The notes under the pieces were generated by a model. The model made no database searches and was not told the origin of the DNA. It saw only the letters and a list, made by a program, of their open reading frames with translations. A program made the position numbers and the translations under genes. A stretch of 64,000 nt of DNA from Proteus columbae (GTDB lineage Bacteria > Pseudomonadota > Gammaproteobacteria > Enterobacterales > Enterobacteriaceae): positions 1-64,000 of the forward strand of contig NZ_NGVR01000020.1 in the NCBI RefSeq assembly GCF_002777965.1, read 5' to 3'. Of this stretch, positions 1 to 8,595 are shown piece after piece (the stretch's first letter is position 1; every line of letters begins with the position of its first letter).

Positions 1-693
1 AATATAAAAATAATATAATAAAAAATAAATCTCAATATAATAATAAAAAACAAAATAATACTGATAGTAAGATAGAGTATTATAAAAATAAAACAAACGA
101 TAATTTAAATAGTTAAGATGGCAAAATTTATAATAATTAAATATTGAAATAAAAAATGTTTAGTTTATTTTTTAATAAAATAGGTAAAAAAATAATTCAT
201 TAATTAAATTAATACTTATTTTGAGCATCGATAGTCTTTTTTACCCTGAAAAACGGTATTTTAGACTTAAATTTATCTTTTTATTACATCGCTAAAACCA
301 TCAATATCGTTCTTTTTTTCATCAAAAACCAATTTAGTAACAACATTAGCAATCCAATTACATTGATGAACATCAAAAAATACGACAATTAACAAGCAAA
401 TAATGAGAAAAAAGGAATTTCTTTATATTTGTCACACAATTGATTTTATTCTATTACATCTAAATAAATATTCCCTACAATAGCCAACTAATCTAACCTG
501 ACAATTTCCTAAGTGATGATATTTTTCATTGTTTAGGTTAGTAACTATCTTTTTTTATTTATGATTTATCGTTTCAGCAAAGTAGAGCATTAATAAAACC
601 TAGTACCCTACACAATTATATAATGACCAACTAATAGGTTTGCCAACGCAGTTATAAACGATAAAAATTGCAAACTTAAGGATAAAAATAATC
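1..693. other. AT-rich non-coding region upstream of lldP
   Basis: I see no convincing gene here. The stretch is extremely AT-rich over its first 240 bases. An inverted repeat CTAACCT (493-499) / AGGTTAG (535-541) lies about 155 bases upstream of the permease and could be an operator or hairpin. A possible promoter for the permease is TTGCCA near 640 with a weak TAAAAA-type -10 box about 17 bases further on. No LldR-type palindrome was found. Confidence 0.5.
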
Positions 694-2220
694 ATGTCAG
701 ACTATCTATCATTCTTATTAGGCATTGTGCCTTTAGCGGTTTTGATTTTTATGATCTTAAAAATGAAATCAGCCGTTCACCATGCTGTGCTTGTATCTTT
801 AGTGATAACTGTTGCGCTTGCTATTTTCCATTGGAACAACACCATTCAATTTGCTTCAGTCTCTGTTCTTTATGGTGCAGTTAAAGGATTGTGGCCAATC
901 ATCATCGTTATTCTTGCTGCTATTTATAGTTATAACTTAATGCTAAAAACAAGTGGCATGGATGTACTTAAAGATGTGCTGGCGGGTATAAGTGATGATA
1001 AGCGAGTGCAAGTTCTGCTTATCTCATGGTGTTTTGGTGGCTTTCTTGAGGCTGTTGCGGGTTACGGTACTGCGGTTGCCATTCCTATCGGCATTTTAAT
1101 TGCACTTGGATTTGATCCTTTTAAAGCAGCAGTTGCCTCTTTAGTTGCCAATACGGTTCCTACTGCTTTTGGTGCGGTTGGTATTCCAGTTTCAATTTTG
1201 GCGCAAAACACAGGGCTTGATGTATTAGTACTGAGTAAAACGATTATTATTCAGTTGGGATTATTTAATATCGTATTGCCTTTTGTCATCGTTGCCATTG
1301 CTGGTGGTGGAATTAAAGCGATTAAAGGTGTCGGATTTATTACCTTAATGTGTGGTATCAGTACACTAATCCCTCAATATATCGTTGCTGCTAATTTAGG
1401 TGCTGAATTACCAGCGTTTGCAGGTAGCTTAGTCAGCTTAATTGTGGTTATTTTCCTTGCTAAACGCATGAAAAACAATGGTAATAAACAGAAAAATGTC
1501 AAAAAACACACTGGCAAAGAGTTGTTAGTAGCAAGTTCTATTTACCTGTTTACCTTTATCTTTATTTTAGCGTGTTCACCTTTATTCCCTACACTCCAAA
1601 GCATGGCGGGTGCGATTTCCACAAAGATCCCATTTGTATTAAGTGAAACACAAACGGAATATCAAACCATTGCTTGGTTAAGTACGCCAGGGGTATTAAT
1701 TATTCTCGCCAGCTTTGTGGGGGGCACCATTCAAGGTGCAAATGTTTCAACACTTATCTCTGTTCTGGTTAAAACGACTATCCAACTGAAAAACTCCATT
1801 ATTGCCATCACGGCAATCGTAGCAATGGCAACCGTCATGGATTTCAGTGGCATGATTGGCAGTATCGCTGAAACCTTAGTCGATTTCACAGGTGCTGGAT
1901 TTATCTTTATTGCTCCAGTGATCGGTGCGTTAGGAACTTTCGTAACAGGTAGTGACACCAACTCGAACGTACTGTTTGGTAAGTTACAAACCAGTGCCGC
2001 AGCTAAACTTAATATTGACCCATTCATTCTGGCCGCTGCCAATACCTCTGGTGCAACAGGCGGTAAAATGATCTCACCTCAAAGTATCGCCATTGCTGTT
2101 TCAGCGACAAAAATGGATGGCCAAAGCAGCGCCATTATGCGTGAAACCTTAAAATACTGTATCGCCTACATCGTTATTCTTGGGGCGAAGATCGGCATTA
2201 TTTATCATCTAATGAATTAA
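694..2220 (+). CDS. lldP: L-lactate permease (LldP/LctP family)
   Basis: This is an inner-membrane transporter that imports L-lactate (and probably glycolate) with protons. The 508-residue protein is hydrophobic throughout, with about 12 membrane segments, and carries family-typical stretches such as GGFLEAVAGYGTAVAIPIG near residue 115 and GTFVTGSDTNSNVLFG near residue 411. It is somewhat shorter than E. coli LldP (551). The start follows an AAGGAT-type ribosome binding site about 11 bases upstream. It lies just upstream of lutABC on the same strand, so uptake and oxidation of lactate are probably expressed together. No lldD or lldR gene is nearby. Confidence 0.93.
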   Translation: MSDYLSFLLGIVPLAVLIFMILKMKSAVHHAVLVSLVITVALAIFHWNNTIQFASVSVLYGAVKGLWPIIIVILAAIYSYNLMLKTSGMDVLKDVLAGISDDKRVQVLLISWCFGGFLEAVAGYGTAVAIPIGILIALGFDPFKAAVASLVANTVPTAFGAVGIPVSILAQNTGLDVLVLSKTIIIQLGLFNIVLPFVIVAIAGGGIKAIKGVGFITLMCGISTLIPQYIVAANLGAELPAFAGSLVSLIVVIFLAKRMKNNGNKQKNVKKHTGKELLVASSIYLFTFIFILACSPLFPTLQSMAGAISTKIPFVLSETQTEYQTIAWLSTPGVLIILASFVGGTIQGANVSTLISVLVKTTIQLKNSIIAITAIVAMATVMDFSGMIGSIAETLVDFTGAGFIFIAPVIGALGTFVTGSDTNSNVLFGKLQTSAAAKLNIDPFILAAANTSGATGGKMISPQSIAIAVSATKMDGQSSAIMRETLKYCIAYIVILGAKIGIIYHLMN

Positions 2221-2227
2221 TTAATAA

Positions 2228-2262
2228 GGAGAAGGGAGCGTGCTCACCCCACTTCTTTCTCC
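2228..2262 (+). other. Weak hairpin between lldP and lutA
   Basis: GGAGAA (2228-2233) can pair with TTCTCC (2257-2262), and an inner GAGC/GCTC pairing sits at 2236-2245. There is no T-tract. It may be a processing or attenuation hairpin that separates permease expression from lutABC, but the pairing is modest. Confidence 0.3.
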
Positions 2263-2339
2263 TCTTATAACGAAGCAATAAAAGAATTTTATCTTTAGCA
2301 AAAATAATAACATCTGAGCGATGTTTTGGAGTTCGATTA

Positions 2340-3059
2340 ATGAAAGTTAATTTTTATGCGACTTGTCTTGGTGATGTGCTGAAAGCAGATTCAGCCCGAG
2401 ACACCGTCTTGTTACTTGAAAAATTAGGCTGCGAAGTCTTATTTCAAGAACGCCAAGGTTGCTGTGGTCAGCCTGCGCTTAATAGCGGTTATGTAAATAA
2501 CGCAAAACCCGCCATGAAATCGTTAATTGAAACATTGGAAGTGAACGACTATCCCATTATTTCACCCGCAGGCTCCTGTACTTATGCTATTAAAGGTTAT
2601 CCAACTTATCTTGCTGATGAACCACAATGGGCATTACGTGCACAAGGTGTTGCCAATCGCCTTATTGATTTAACCAGCTTTATTGTTAACACCCTTGGTG
2701 TTGTTGATGTTGGCGCTCGTCTGCCAGGTAAAGCGGTTTATCACCCATCTTGCAGTTTAACCAGAAAGTTAGGTGTCGTAAGTGAGCCTTTAACGCTGTT
2801 AAAACATGTTGAAGGTCTTGAAATGTTGCCTTTTGCAAACTCAGAAACCTGCTGTGGATTTGGGGGAACTTTCTCCGTGAAGATGTCTGAAATTTCAGGC
2901 GAAATGGTAACTGAGAAAGTCAAACATATTATGGATGTGAGTCCTGATTATGTCATTGGTGCCGATACAAGCTGCTTAATCAACATTCAAGGTCGTTTAA
3001 GTCGTGAAAAACGTCCTGTAAAAGTGTTGCATATTGCACAAGTTTTAATGAGCCAATAA
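2340..3059 (+). CDS. lutA: Lactate utilization protein A, CCG-domain Fe-S protein (LutA/LldE)
   Basis: This is a subunit of the cytoplasmic LutABC complex that oxidises L-lactate to pyruvate without a flavin LldD enzyme. The 239-residue protein carries two cysteine-rich CCG motifs, GCCGQPALNSGY near residue 41 and ETCCGFGGTFSVKMSEIS near residue 166, typical of the heterodisulfide-reductase-like family. The ATG is preceded by GGAG at an 8-base spacing. It is the first gene of lutABC and is followed by lutB after 12 bases. Confidence 0.92.
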   Translation: MKVNFYATCLGDVLKADSARDTVLLLEKLGCEVLFQERQGCCGQPALNSGYVNNAKPAMKSLIETLEVNDYPIISPAGSCTYAIKGYPTYLADEPQWALRAQGVANRLIDLTSFIVNTLGVVDVGARLPGKAVYHPSCSLTRKLGVVSEPLTLLKHVEGLEMLPFANSETCCGFGGTFSVKMSEISGEMVTEKVKHIMDVSPDYVIGADTSCLINIQGRLSREKRPVKVLHIAQVLMSQ

Positions 3060-3071
3060 AGGAGCCTGCTT

Positions 3072-4493
3072 ATGTCTATCAAAACCAGTGATATAGATTT
3101 TAGACCTCGTCTAGAACATGAAATGAAAGACACAATCATGCGTAATGCGGTTGTTATGGCGCAAGAACGTATTGGGGCTAACCGTCAAATCATGGTGAAA
3201 GAACTGGGTAATTGGGAAGAGTGGCGTGATCGTGCTGAACAAATCCGTAACCATGTTCTTGAAAACTTAGATGCTTATCTCTATCAATTATCCGAAAAAG
3301 TGACTGAAAACGGAGGCCATGTTTATTTTGCTAAAACAGCAGAGGATGCCTCTCGTTATATTTGTGAAGTTGCCAAAAAGAAAAACGCGAAGAAGATTGT
3401 AAAATCTAAATCAATGGTCACCGAAGAAATTGGGATGAATAAAGCCTTACAAAATGAAGGCATTGAGATCATCGAAACTGACCTTGGTGAATATATTCTT
3501 CAATTAGATAATGATCCACCGTCTCATATCGTGGTTCCGGCGATCCACAAAGATCGTTATCAAATTCGCAAAGTTTTAAATGAAAAACTCAATTATGAAG
3601 GCAGTGAAACGCCAGAAGACATGACGCTTTTCATTAGACAACGTATAAGACAAGATTTCCTTTCTGCTGATATTGGCGTCACTGGCTGTAACTTTGCCGT
3701 GGCTGAAACAGGTACTGTCTGTTTAGTCACCAATGAAGGTAATGCAAGGATGACCACAACATTACCTAAAACCCATATAGCGGTTATGGGTATGGAACGT
3801 GTGGCTCCAACCTTTGAAGAAGTTGATCCGTTAATAACCATGTTATGTCGTAGCGCCGTTGGTTCACGTTTAACCAGCTATAACACTTGGGTGACAGGTC
3901 CACGAGAAGCCGGCAATGTTGATGGCCCTGAAGAGTTCCATTTAGTGATTGTGGACAATGGCCGTTCTGAAATTTTAGGATCACAATTTAAAGATATTTT
4001 ACGTTGTATTCGTTGTGGCGCTTGCCTAAATACATGCCCTGCTTATCGTAATATTGGTGGTCATGCTTATGGCTCTATTTATCCTGGCCCAATTGGTGCA
4101 GTAATTTCACCACTATTAGGGGGTTATAAAGATTTCCACGATCTCCCTTATGCATGTTCACTATGTAACGCTTGTAATGTGGTTTGCCCAGTCAAAATTC
4201 CTTTAGCCCAACTGATTTTAAAACATCGCCGTGTAATGGCAGAAACAGGCCTTACACCAAAAGCAGAACGTCGAGTTACAGGTATGTTTAACTACCTCAA
4301 TTCACACCCTGCCCTTTGGAAAGTAGGTATGAATGTCGGTGCAAAAATGGCGGGATTAATGATCAAAAATGGTTCTACACCAATCAAAATAAGTGTTCTT
4401 AATGATTGGATGGAATCGCGTGATCTCCCTAAACCTGATGGTTATAGCTTCCGTAGTTGGTTTAAACGCCATAAAGCAGAAGGAAAAAAATAA
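3072..4493 (+). CDS. lutB: Lactate utilization protein B, LUD domain plus 4Fe-4S ferredoxin (LutB/LldF)
   Basis: This is the large iron-sulfur subunit of the LutABC lactate oxidation complex. The 473-residue protein has an N-terminal LUD domain (about 60-300) and two 4Fe-4S motifs, CIRCGACLNTCP near residue 312 and CSLCNACNVVCP near residue 361, followed by a C-terminal tail ending in lysines. GGAG precedes the ATG at normal spacing. The stop codon is separated from the lutC ATG by one base, which indicates translational coupling. Confidence 0.93.
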   Translation: MSIKTSDIDFRPRLEHEMKDTIMRNAVVMAQERIGANRQIMVKELGNWEEWRDRAEQIRNHVLENLDAYLYQLSEKVTENGGHVYFAKTAEDASRYICEVAKKKNAKKIVKSKSMVTEEIGMNKALQNEGIEIIETDLGEYILQLDNDPPSHIVVPAIHKDRYQIRKVLNEKLNYEGSETPEDMTLFIRQRIRQDFLSADIGVTGCNFAVAETGTVCLVTNEGNARMTTTLPKTHIAVMGMERVAPTFEEVDPLITMLCRSAVGSRLTSYNTWVTGPREAGNVDGPEEFHLVIVDNGRSEILGSQFKDILRCIRCGACLNTCPAYRNIGGHAYGSIYPGPIGAVISPLLGGYKDFHDLPYACSLCNACNVVCPVKIPLAQLILKHRRVMAETGLTPKAERRVTGMFNYLNSHPALWKVGMNVGAKMAGLMIKNGSTPIKISVLNDWMESRDLPKPDGYSFRSWFKRHKAEGKK

Positions 4494-4494
4494 T

Positions 4495-5199
4495 ATGTTA
4501 AACGAACAAAACCGTAATGAATTTCTGCAAACTATTGCTGAAAAATTAGGGCGTCCTATTGCGCATAAGCCACAACCACAACCTACACCGGTGAATGATT
4601 TAGCGAAAACACGCTTAACTAATTTGACTCAAGATGAACTGTGCAAAGAATTTACTGACTTTGCACAGACTCAAATGGTGAAATGTGTTGTTAGCAAACC
4701 AGATGAAGTTATTAATAGCTTAATTGAGCTATGTGAAAGTTATGATTGTAAAGGCTCGGTGGTAATAAGTGGTGATGAGCGTTTAGATGCACTTGGCGTC
4801 ACAAAAGCGGTTAGCGAAAAATATGAAACTTATATTTGGGATCCTACACTTGGGCATGAAAATATTGTTCATGCTGAACGCTCTCAAATCGGGATTGTTT
4901 TTGCTGAAGCGGGATTAACGGAATCTGGTGGGATTGTTCTATTTTCGTCTCCAGAGAAAGGGCGTGCCGTGAGTTTACTACCTGAAACCTCAATTGTAAT
5001 CCTACGCAAAAGCGATATTTTACCTCGTGTGGCTCAAATTGCTGAGCGTTTACATAAGATGGCTCAAGAAGGTGTGAGAATGCCGTCTTGTATCAATTTA
5101 ATTGGTGGTGCAAGTTCTACTGCTGACATTGAATTGATTAAAGTATGGGGTGTTCATGGCCCTGTACATGCAGCTTATCTGATTATTGAAGATTGCTAA
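4495..5199 (+). CDS. lutC: Lactate utilization protein C, LUD domain (LutC/LldG)
   Basis: This is the third subunit of the LutABC complex, a 234-residue LUD-domain protein. I place the start at 4495 (MLNEQNRNEFLQTIAEKLG), one base after the lutB stop and behind an AGAAGGA ribosome binding site; an in-frame upstream ATG at 4393 lies inside lutB and is unlikely. The segment AGLTESGGIVLFSS near residue 140 is typical of the family. It is the last gene of the operon and is followed by an intrinsic terminator. Confidence 0.92.
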   Translation: MLNEQNRNEFLQTIAEKLGRPIAHKPQPQPTPVNDLAKTRLTNLTQDELCKEFTDFAQTQMVKCVVSKPDEVINSLIELCESYDCKGSVVISGDERLDALGVTKAVSEKYETYIWDPTLGHENIVHAERSQIGIVFAEAGLTESGGIVLFSSPEKGRAVSLLPETSIVILRKSDILPRVAQIAERLHKMAQEGVRMPSCINLIGGASSTADIELIKVWGVHGPVHAAYLIIEDC

Positions 5200-5270
5200 T
5201 TCAAGATAAAATAACGTTAAAACGATAACAATATAGCTAACAGTCAGAGTCGCTCATCGACTCCTTAATC

Positions 5271-5308
5271 AAACCCAAAAGATAAGTTAATGGCTTTTGG
5301 GTTTTTCT
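5271..5308 (+). terminator. Rho-independent terminator of the lut operon
   Basis: An 11-bp perfect stem AAACCCAAAAG / CTTTTGGGTTT (5271-5281 with 5294-5304), with a 12-base loop, is followed by a short T-run. It lies 70 bases past lutC. Confidence 0.88.
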
Positions 5309-5322
5309 CTATTATTTACCAA

Positions 5323-5727
5323 TTAATTATTCAATAAAACTTTTGCTCTCCATTGATTTAATTTTATTTCACATGCAAGTAAAACATCTCCTGCTCCCGA
5401 ACCCCCCATTAATAATGCGGATTGTCGTTGGCATTCAGCGCTTCTAAATTGAATAAAATGCTGTTGAGAACTGGCTAATGCATCAATGGCGCTCTTTGCT
5501 GCAACAGAATCAGTATCTTCAAGATCACTCTTACTTTTGTCATAAATGACATTCATTTGCTGTTCTGTCAGTTTTAACTCATCCAATAAACAAGCTTGCA
5601 CTGCTGTTCTCGGCTCGTTTGCGGTCACTTCATAACATTTTGCTAAAGGATCGTATTTACCTTGTGCCGAAGAAAAAAAGCTAACTGTAAGTAAACTACA
5701 AGAGATCAGAAATAAACTTATCTTCAC
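5323..5727 (-). CDS. Secreted LprI-like (DUF1311) protein
   Basis: This is a 134-residue exported protein with a signal peptide (residues 1-21, ending FFSSAQG) and four cysteines in the mature part, in the pattern of the LprI/DUF1311 family. Members are periplasmic or lipid-anchored; some act as lysozyme inhibitors, but that role is not shown by this sequence. The start is a GTG with GGAG five bases upstream. It stands alone and runs convergent with lutC. Confidence 0.72.
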   Translation of the reverse strand: MKISLFLISCSLLTVSFFSSAQGKYDPLAKCYEVTANEPRTAVQACLLDELKLTEQQMNVIYDKSKSDLEDTDSVAAKSAIDALASSQQHFIQFRSAECQRQSALLMGGSGAGDVLLACEIKLNQWRAKVLLNN

Positions 5728-6180
5728 ACGAACTCCTTATAGAAATTTATAATAAAATTTATGTTCAACATAATGTATAAAATAACTAATATCACATCTA
5801 TTAGTGCGAACAGCATCATTTTAGGATATATCGTATCTTACTCGATAAATTTAAATTTCAATCGAGTAATAATAAGAAAATATTATTAATATCTTTTTAA
5901 TTTAAACGTATTCTGCTTATTCTTTATCAAATAAATATTATTTAACACAATATCAATAGATTGAAACTCAACCAATAATTTAAAAAATAGTCATTTGCTA
6001 CTTTAACTTTACGTTTAATCGATAAAATCACAAATTTCCTTATACAAAAAAAATCCTGCCATTTTAATTTTCACTATTTTTTTCTTGGCATAGCAATAGA
6101 AAACCCTCTTTTTTTACAGTAATCTCATACCATTCTTATTGGCAATTTTTTGCCTAAAAACAACCAGTGGTATCACCAAT
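5728..6180. other. AT-rich divergent intergenic region
   Basis: This is about 450 bases between a leftward LprI-like gene and a rightward DUF486 gene. It presumably holds both promoters. No RNA gene, strong hairpin or recognisable operator was seen. Confidence 0.4.
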
Positions 6181-6525
6181 ATGCTCTACAAATTTACCCC
6201 CATTGTTCTTCTCATAATTTCCAACGTTTTTATGACATTTGCTTGGTATGGACATCTAAAATATGGCAATAAATCCCTTATTGTTGTCATTATTTTAAGC
6301 TGGTTAATTGCATTTGTTGAATACTGTTTTGCAGTACCCGCAAATCGCATTGGTCATAATTACTACAGTGCAGCAGAATTAAAAACCATACAAGAAGTGA
6401 TCACATTAACCATTTTCGCTATTTTTTCTGTCACTTACTTGGGAGAAAATTTTACATTAAATCATTTTATTGGTTTTCTTTTAATTGGTGCAGGTGCTTT
6501 ATTTATTTTCAAAGGCCCTTTTTAG
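6181..6525 (+). CDS. DUF486 family small membrane protein (DMT superfamily)
   Basis: This is a 114-residue integral membrane protein with four predicted membrane helices. The stretch FVEYCFAVPANRIGH near residue 45 and the ending GAGALFIFKG are typical of DUF486, a half-size relative of drug/metabolite transporters. I prefer the ATG at 6181, which gives the usual family length, over a TTG at 6139; neither has a clear ribosome binding site. Its substrate is unknown. A terminator follows at 6592. Confidence 0.8.
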   Translation: MLYKFTPIVLLIISNVFMTFAWYGHLKYGNKSLIVVIILSWLIAFVEYCFAVPANRIGHNYYSAAELKTIQEVITLTIFAIFSVTYLGENFTLNHFIGFLLIGAGALFIFKGPF

Positions 6526-6591
6526 AAAAACCTATTAGTAGATATCGTTAGCTCATTTTTCCAGCATGTTATCTACGCTTGTTTTGTTATC

Positions 6592-6620
6592 ACCTTATCA
6601 AAACTGATAAGGTTTTTTTT
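6592..6620 (+). terminator. Rho-independent terminator after the DUF486 gene
   Basis: Perfect 9-bp stem ACCTTATCA / TGATAAGGT (6592-6600 with 6605-6613), loop AAAC, and a run of eight T. Confidence 0.92.
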
Positions 6621-6931
6621 ATTCAAAATCTCACTTTATGATTATTTTTAATACTATTTATAGTGTGGTTTTTACGGAGAATTAAATAACACCACCTCTC
6701 ATCATTAAGTTATATAGTCTGCTCAGAGTATTTTCACAAAATAATAGTCTGTTTTGTAATAAAAATATTCTATCTGTAGAAACATTTCTCTTGAAAAATA
6801 TTTTTCATTCGGCGCATAATGATTGCTCTAAGAGAAGCATCGTTTCTCTGTCTTTTTTTGCCTCTCTTAAACTACCGCACCCTTAAAACGTGCGTTTTGT
6901 CACTTTAACGTCAGATAAAATGGTATCTGGT

Positions 6932-7315
6932 ATGAGCAAACATTCTAACGATTTTATTTATATGCAGGATAATCCCTGTATGCATTGTGGTGCTTGTTGC
7001 GCCTATTTTAGAGTTTCGTTCTATTGGGCAGAAATGGTAAGTGGTGGAGGCGTGGTTCCAGATGAATTAACAGAACCATTAACGCCTTTTCTCTCTTGTA
7101 TGAAAGGAACGAATTCTAAAAAACCACGCTGTGACAAACTGATTGGTGAAGTTGGGGAGTGTGTAAGCTGCTCTATTTACGAACAACGTCCTTCTCCTTG
7201 TCGTGAGTTTCAACAATCTTGGGTAAATGGCATTCCTAATGAAGCTTGTGATCGTGCGAGAGCGGCTTATGGTTTACCGCCATTAACTCACATCATCTTA
7301 CCTCACAGCGCGTAA
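6932..7315 (+). CDS. YkgJ family cysteine-cluster protein
   Basis: This is a small soluble protein (127 residues from the ATG at 6932) with the C-x2-C-x2-CC cluster CMHCGACC near residue 16 and further cysteines in [16 protein letters not shown], the signature of the YkgJ/UPF0153 zinc- or iron-cluster family. Its function is unknown. Alternative in-frame starts are ATG 6920 and GTG 6890, and no start has a strong ribosome binding site. It is monocistronic. Confidence 0.85.
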   Translation: MSKHSNDFIYMQDNPCMHCGACCAYFRVSFYWAEMVSGGGVVPDELTEPLTPFLSCMKGTNSKKPRCDKLIGEVGECVSCSIYEQRPSPCREFQQSWVNGIPNEACDRARAAYGLPPLTHIILPHSA

Positions 7316-7317
7316 GA

Positions 7318-7344
7318 CATCAGAGGGGTTAAGCCCCTCCTGAT
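7318..7344 (+). terminator. Hairpin downstream of the ykgJ-like gene
   Basis: AGGGG/CCCCT with outer ATCAG/CTGAT pairing and one bulged C forms a GC-rich stem immediately after the stop codon. The following T-content is low, so this is a possible rather than certain terminator. Confidence 0.5.
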
Positions 7345-7525
7345 CATTTAGTAACATCCAACACGCTTTTTTATAAAAAATAAAACAACACCACAAAAAA
7401 TCATTATTAAATAATACGTTAGTTTGACTTTATTTTTAAACAACCTAGTATATAAGGTAATGAATTAATAACGCATATTTAGTGAGGTTTTTTATTTAAA
7501 AATAGCAACATATTTGGAGGGTATT

Positions 7526-7615
7526 ATGATCAGCAGCTCTTTTTTTATCCTTTTCCTTTCTTTTATCTGTTCTACTGCTGTCGTTAGTATGTTACTCGGT
7601 GGCTTAGAGGAATGA
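7526..7615 (+). CDS. Putative 29-residue single-helix membrane peptide
   Basis: The ATG at 7526 has a strong GGAGG ribosome binding site six bases upstream. The frame encodes 29 residues: a hydrophobic core (FFILFLSFICSTAVV) flanked by a short Ser-rich start and an acidic end (GGLEE), which fits a single-pass small membrane protein. A second tiny ORF starts within its stop codon and a perfect terminator follows. I recognise no family. No expression evidence is available. Confidence 0.5.
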   Translation: MISSSFFILFLSFICSTAVVSMLLGGLEE

Positions 7616-7656
7616 TTATGAATATTTCTGATGAAAATATTCTTCCCCAGAAATAA
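7612..7656 (+). CDS. Putative 14-codon ORF overlapping the stop of the 29-residue peptide
   Basis: The ATG at 7612 overlaps the preceding TGA (ATGA), the arrangement used for translational coupling. The frame gives a hydrophilic 14-residue peptide (MIMNISDENILPQK), with a second ATG two codons in. Its TAA lies inside the left arm of the terminator at 7651. The arrangement could equally be a leader peptide whose translation affects the hairpin. Function unknown. Confidence 0.3.
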   Translation: MIMNISDENILPQK

Positions 7657-7695
7657 TGCCCATACTTTACATAAAATCAGTATGGGCATTATTTT
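7651..7695 (+). terminator. Strong terminator of the tiny two-cistron unit
   Basis: Perfect 16-bp inverted repeat AAATAATGCCCATACT (7651-7666) / AGTATGGGCATTATTT (7679-7694), with a 12-base loop. A-rich and T-rich flanks make it potentially bidirectional, serving also the leftward-facing side. Confidence 0.9.
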
Positions 7696-7790
7696 ACTTA
7701 TCGCTTAAATTTAGATTTATTTTCACTATTATTATTTTTATTCTATTTTTTATAAAAAACTAAATATCCCAATTTTCCTCATTTACCTAT

Positions 7791-8378
7791 TTAGTAGGTA
7801 AAATGCCCTGTTATTTTCCATGAAAATAAAACATCCTCAGCGACTTGCCCAAACCCAATATTATGCATAACTAGATAGCGCTGGTTATCCCAGCTTTTTT
7901 CATTTACTACAATGCCAATATGAGGTCGCCCATTATCTAGACGCCAGCTAACAATATCGCCCGGTACATAGTCTTCTGCATTTTTTGTAATCGGTTTTAC
8001 TTTCCCTTTTCGTGTGAAAAAGACTTCTAAGTTGGGAACTCTACGGTGATCAATATTTGTATCGGGTTTATTCAATCCCCACATTCGTTTACTGGGGTAA
8101 GCGGAAAAATTGGCTTTAATATCTTCATGTAATAATTTTTGTAAATCGATATCAATTCCACGATAACTACGAATAATCACATCACTACATACTCCTTTAT
8201 AAGCAGGCACGTCCCCCATTGGGTAGTCTATTTTACGATAATCAGAATCGTAAAATACGGCTCTAGGTAAGTCGGCAGCATACTCCACCAGCTTTTTATT
8301 TTGTTCTGAAGTTATCGCTTGAGCATTTGAAAAGGGAATAATGAGTAAGAGTAAAACGGTAATTTTCATTATTTTCAC
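7791..8378 (-). CDS. DUF1287 exported protein (YijF-like, NlpC/P60-type fold)
   Basis: This is a 195-residue protein with an N-terminal signal peptide (VLLLLIIPFSNAQA). The conserved residues GVCSDVIIRSY (Cys), GRPHIGIVV (His) and HNIGFG resemble the Cys-His layout of NlpC/P60-like hydrolases, as in the E. coli YijF family. A periplasmic cysteine hydrolase is possible but not shown. I keep the GTG start because GGAGA lies seven bases upstream; the ATG at 8369 is too far from it. Confidence 0.83.
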   Translation of the reverse strand: MKIMKITVLLLLIIPFSNAQAITSEQNKKLVEYAADLPRAVFYDSDYRKIDYPMGDVPAYKGVCSDVIIRSYRGIDIDLQKLLHEDIKANFSAYPSKRMWGLNKPDTNIDHRRVPNLEVFFTRKGKVKPITKNAEDYVPGDIVSWRLDNGRPHIGIVVNEKSWDNQRYLVMHNIGFGQVAEDVLFSWKITGHFTY

Positions 8379-8512
8379 TGTCTGTTCTCCATGAAAAAGT
8401 TAAATCCATTATTTAAGAAAGGAATAACGTTATCTGTTTATACTGATAAAGCACAGCATAAAAATATCAGGGAAGTCTTAATTCGTTTTTAGATTAGTTT
8501 TTAGAGTAAAGA

Positions 8513-8547
8513 TAAAAAAACCGAGCCACCTTTTGGTAAGCTCGGTC
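8513..8547 (-). terminator. Rho-independent terminator of the MFS gene
   Basis: On the minus strand the stem ACCGAGC / GCTCGGT (8540-8546 with 8520-8526) is followed by seven T. It lies 50 bases past the MFS stop codon. Confidence 0.9.
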
Positions 8548-8595
8548 GATAAATAAGAGAAAAAATAAGAAAGAGAACAAGTAAGAGAAAACAGT

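Noticed and set aside
7492..7689. Open frame of 65 codons on the minus strand
   Set aside because: It lies across a terminator and opposite a small ORF with a much better ribosome binding site; no family resemblance.
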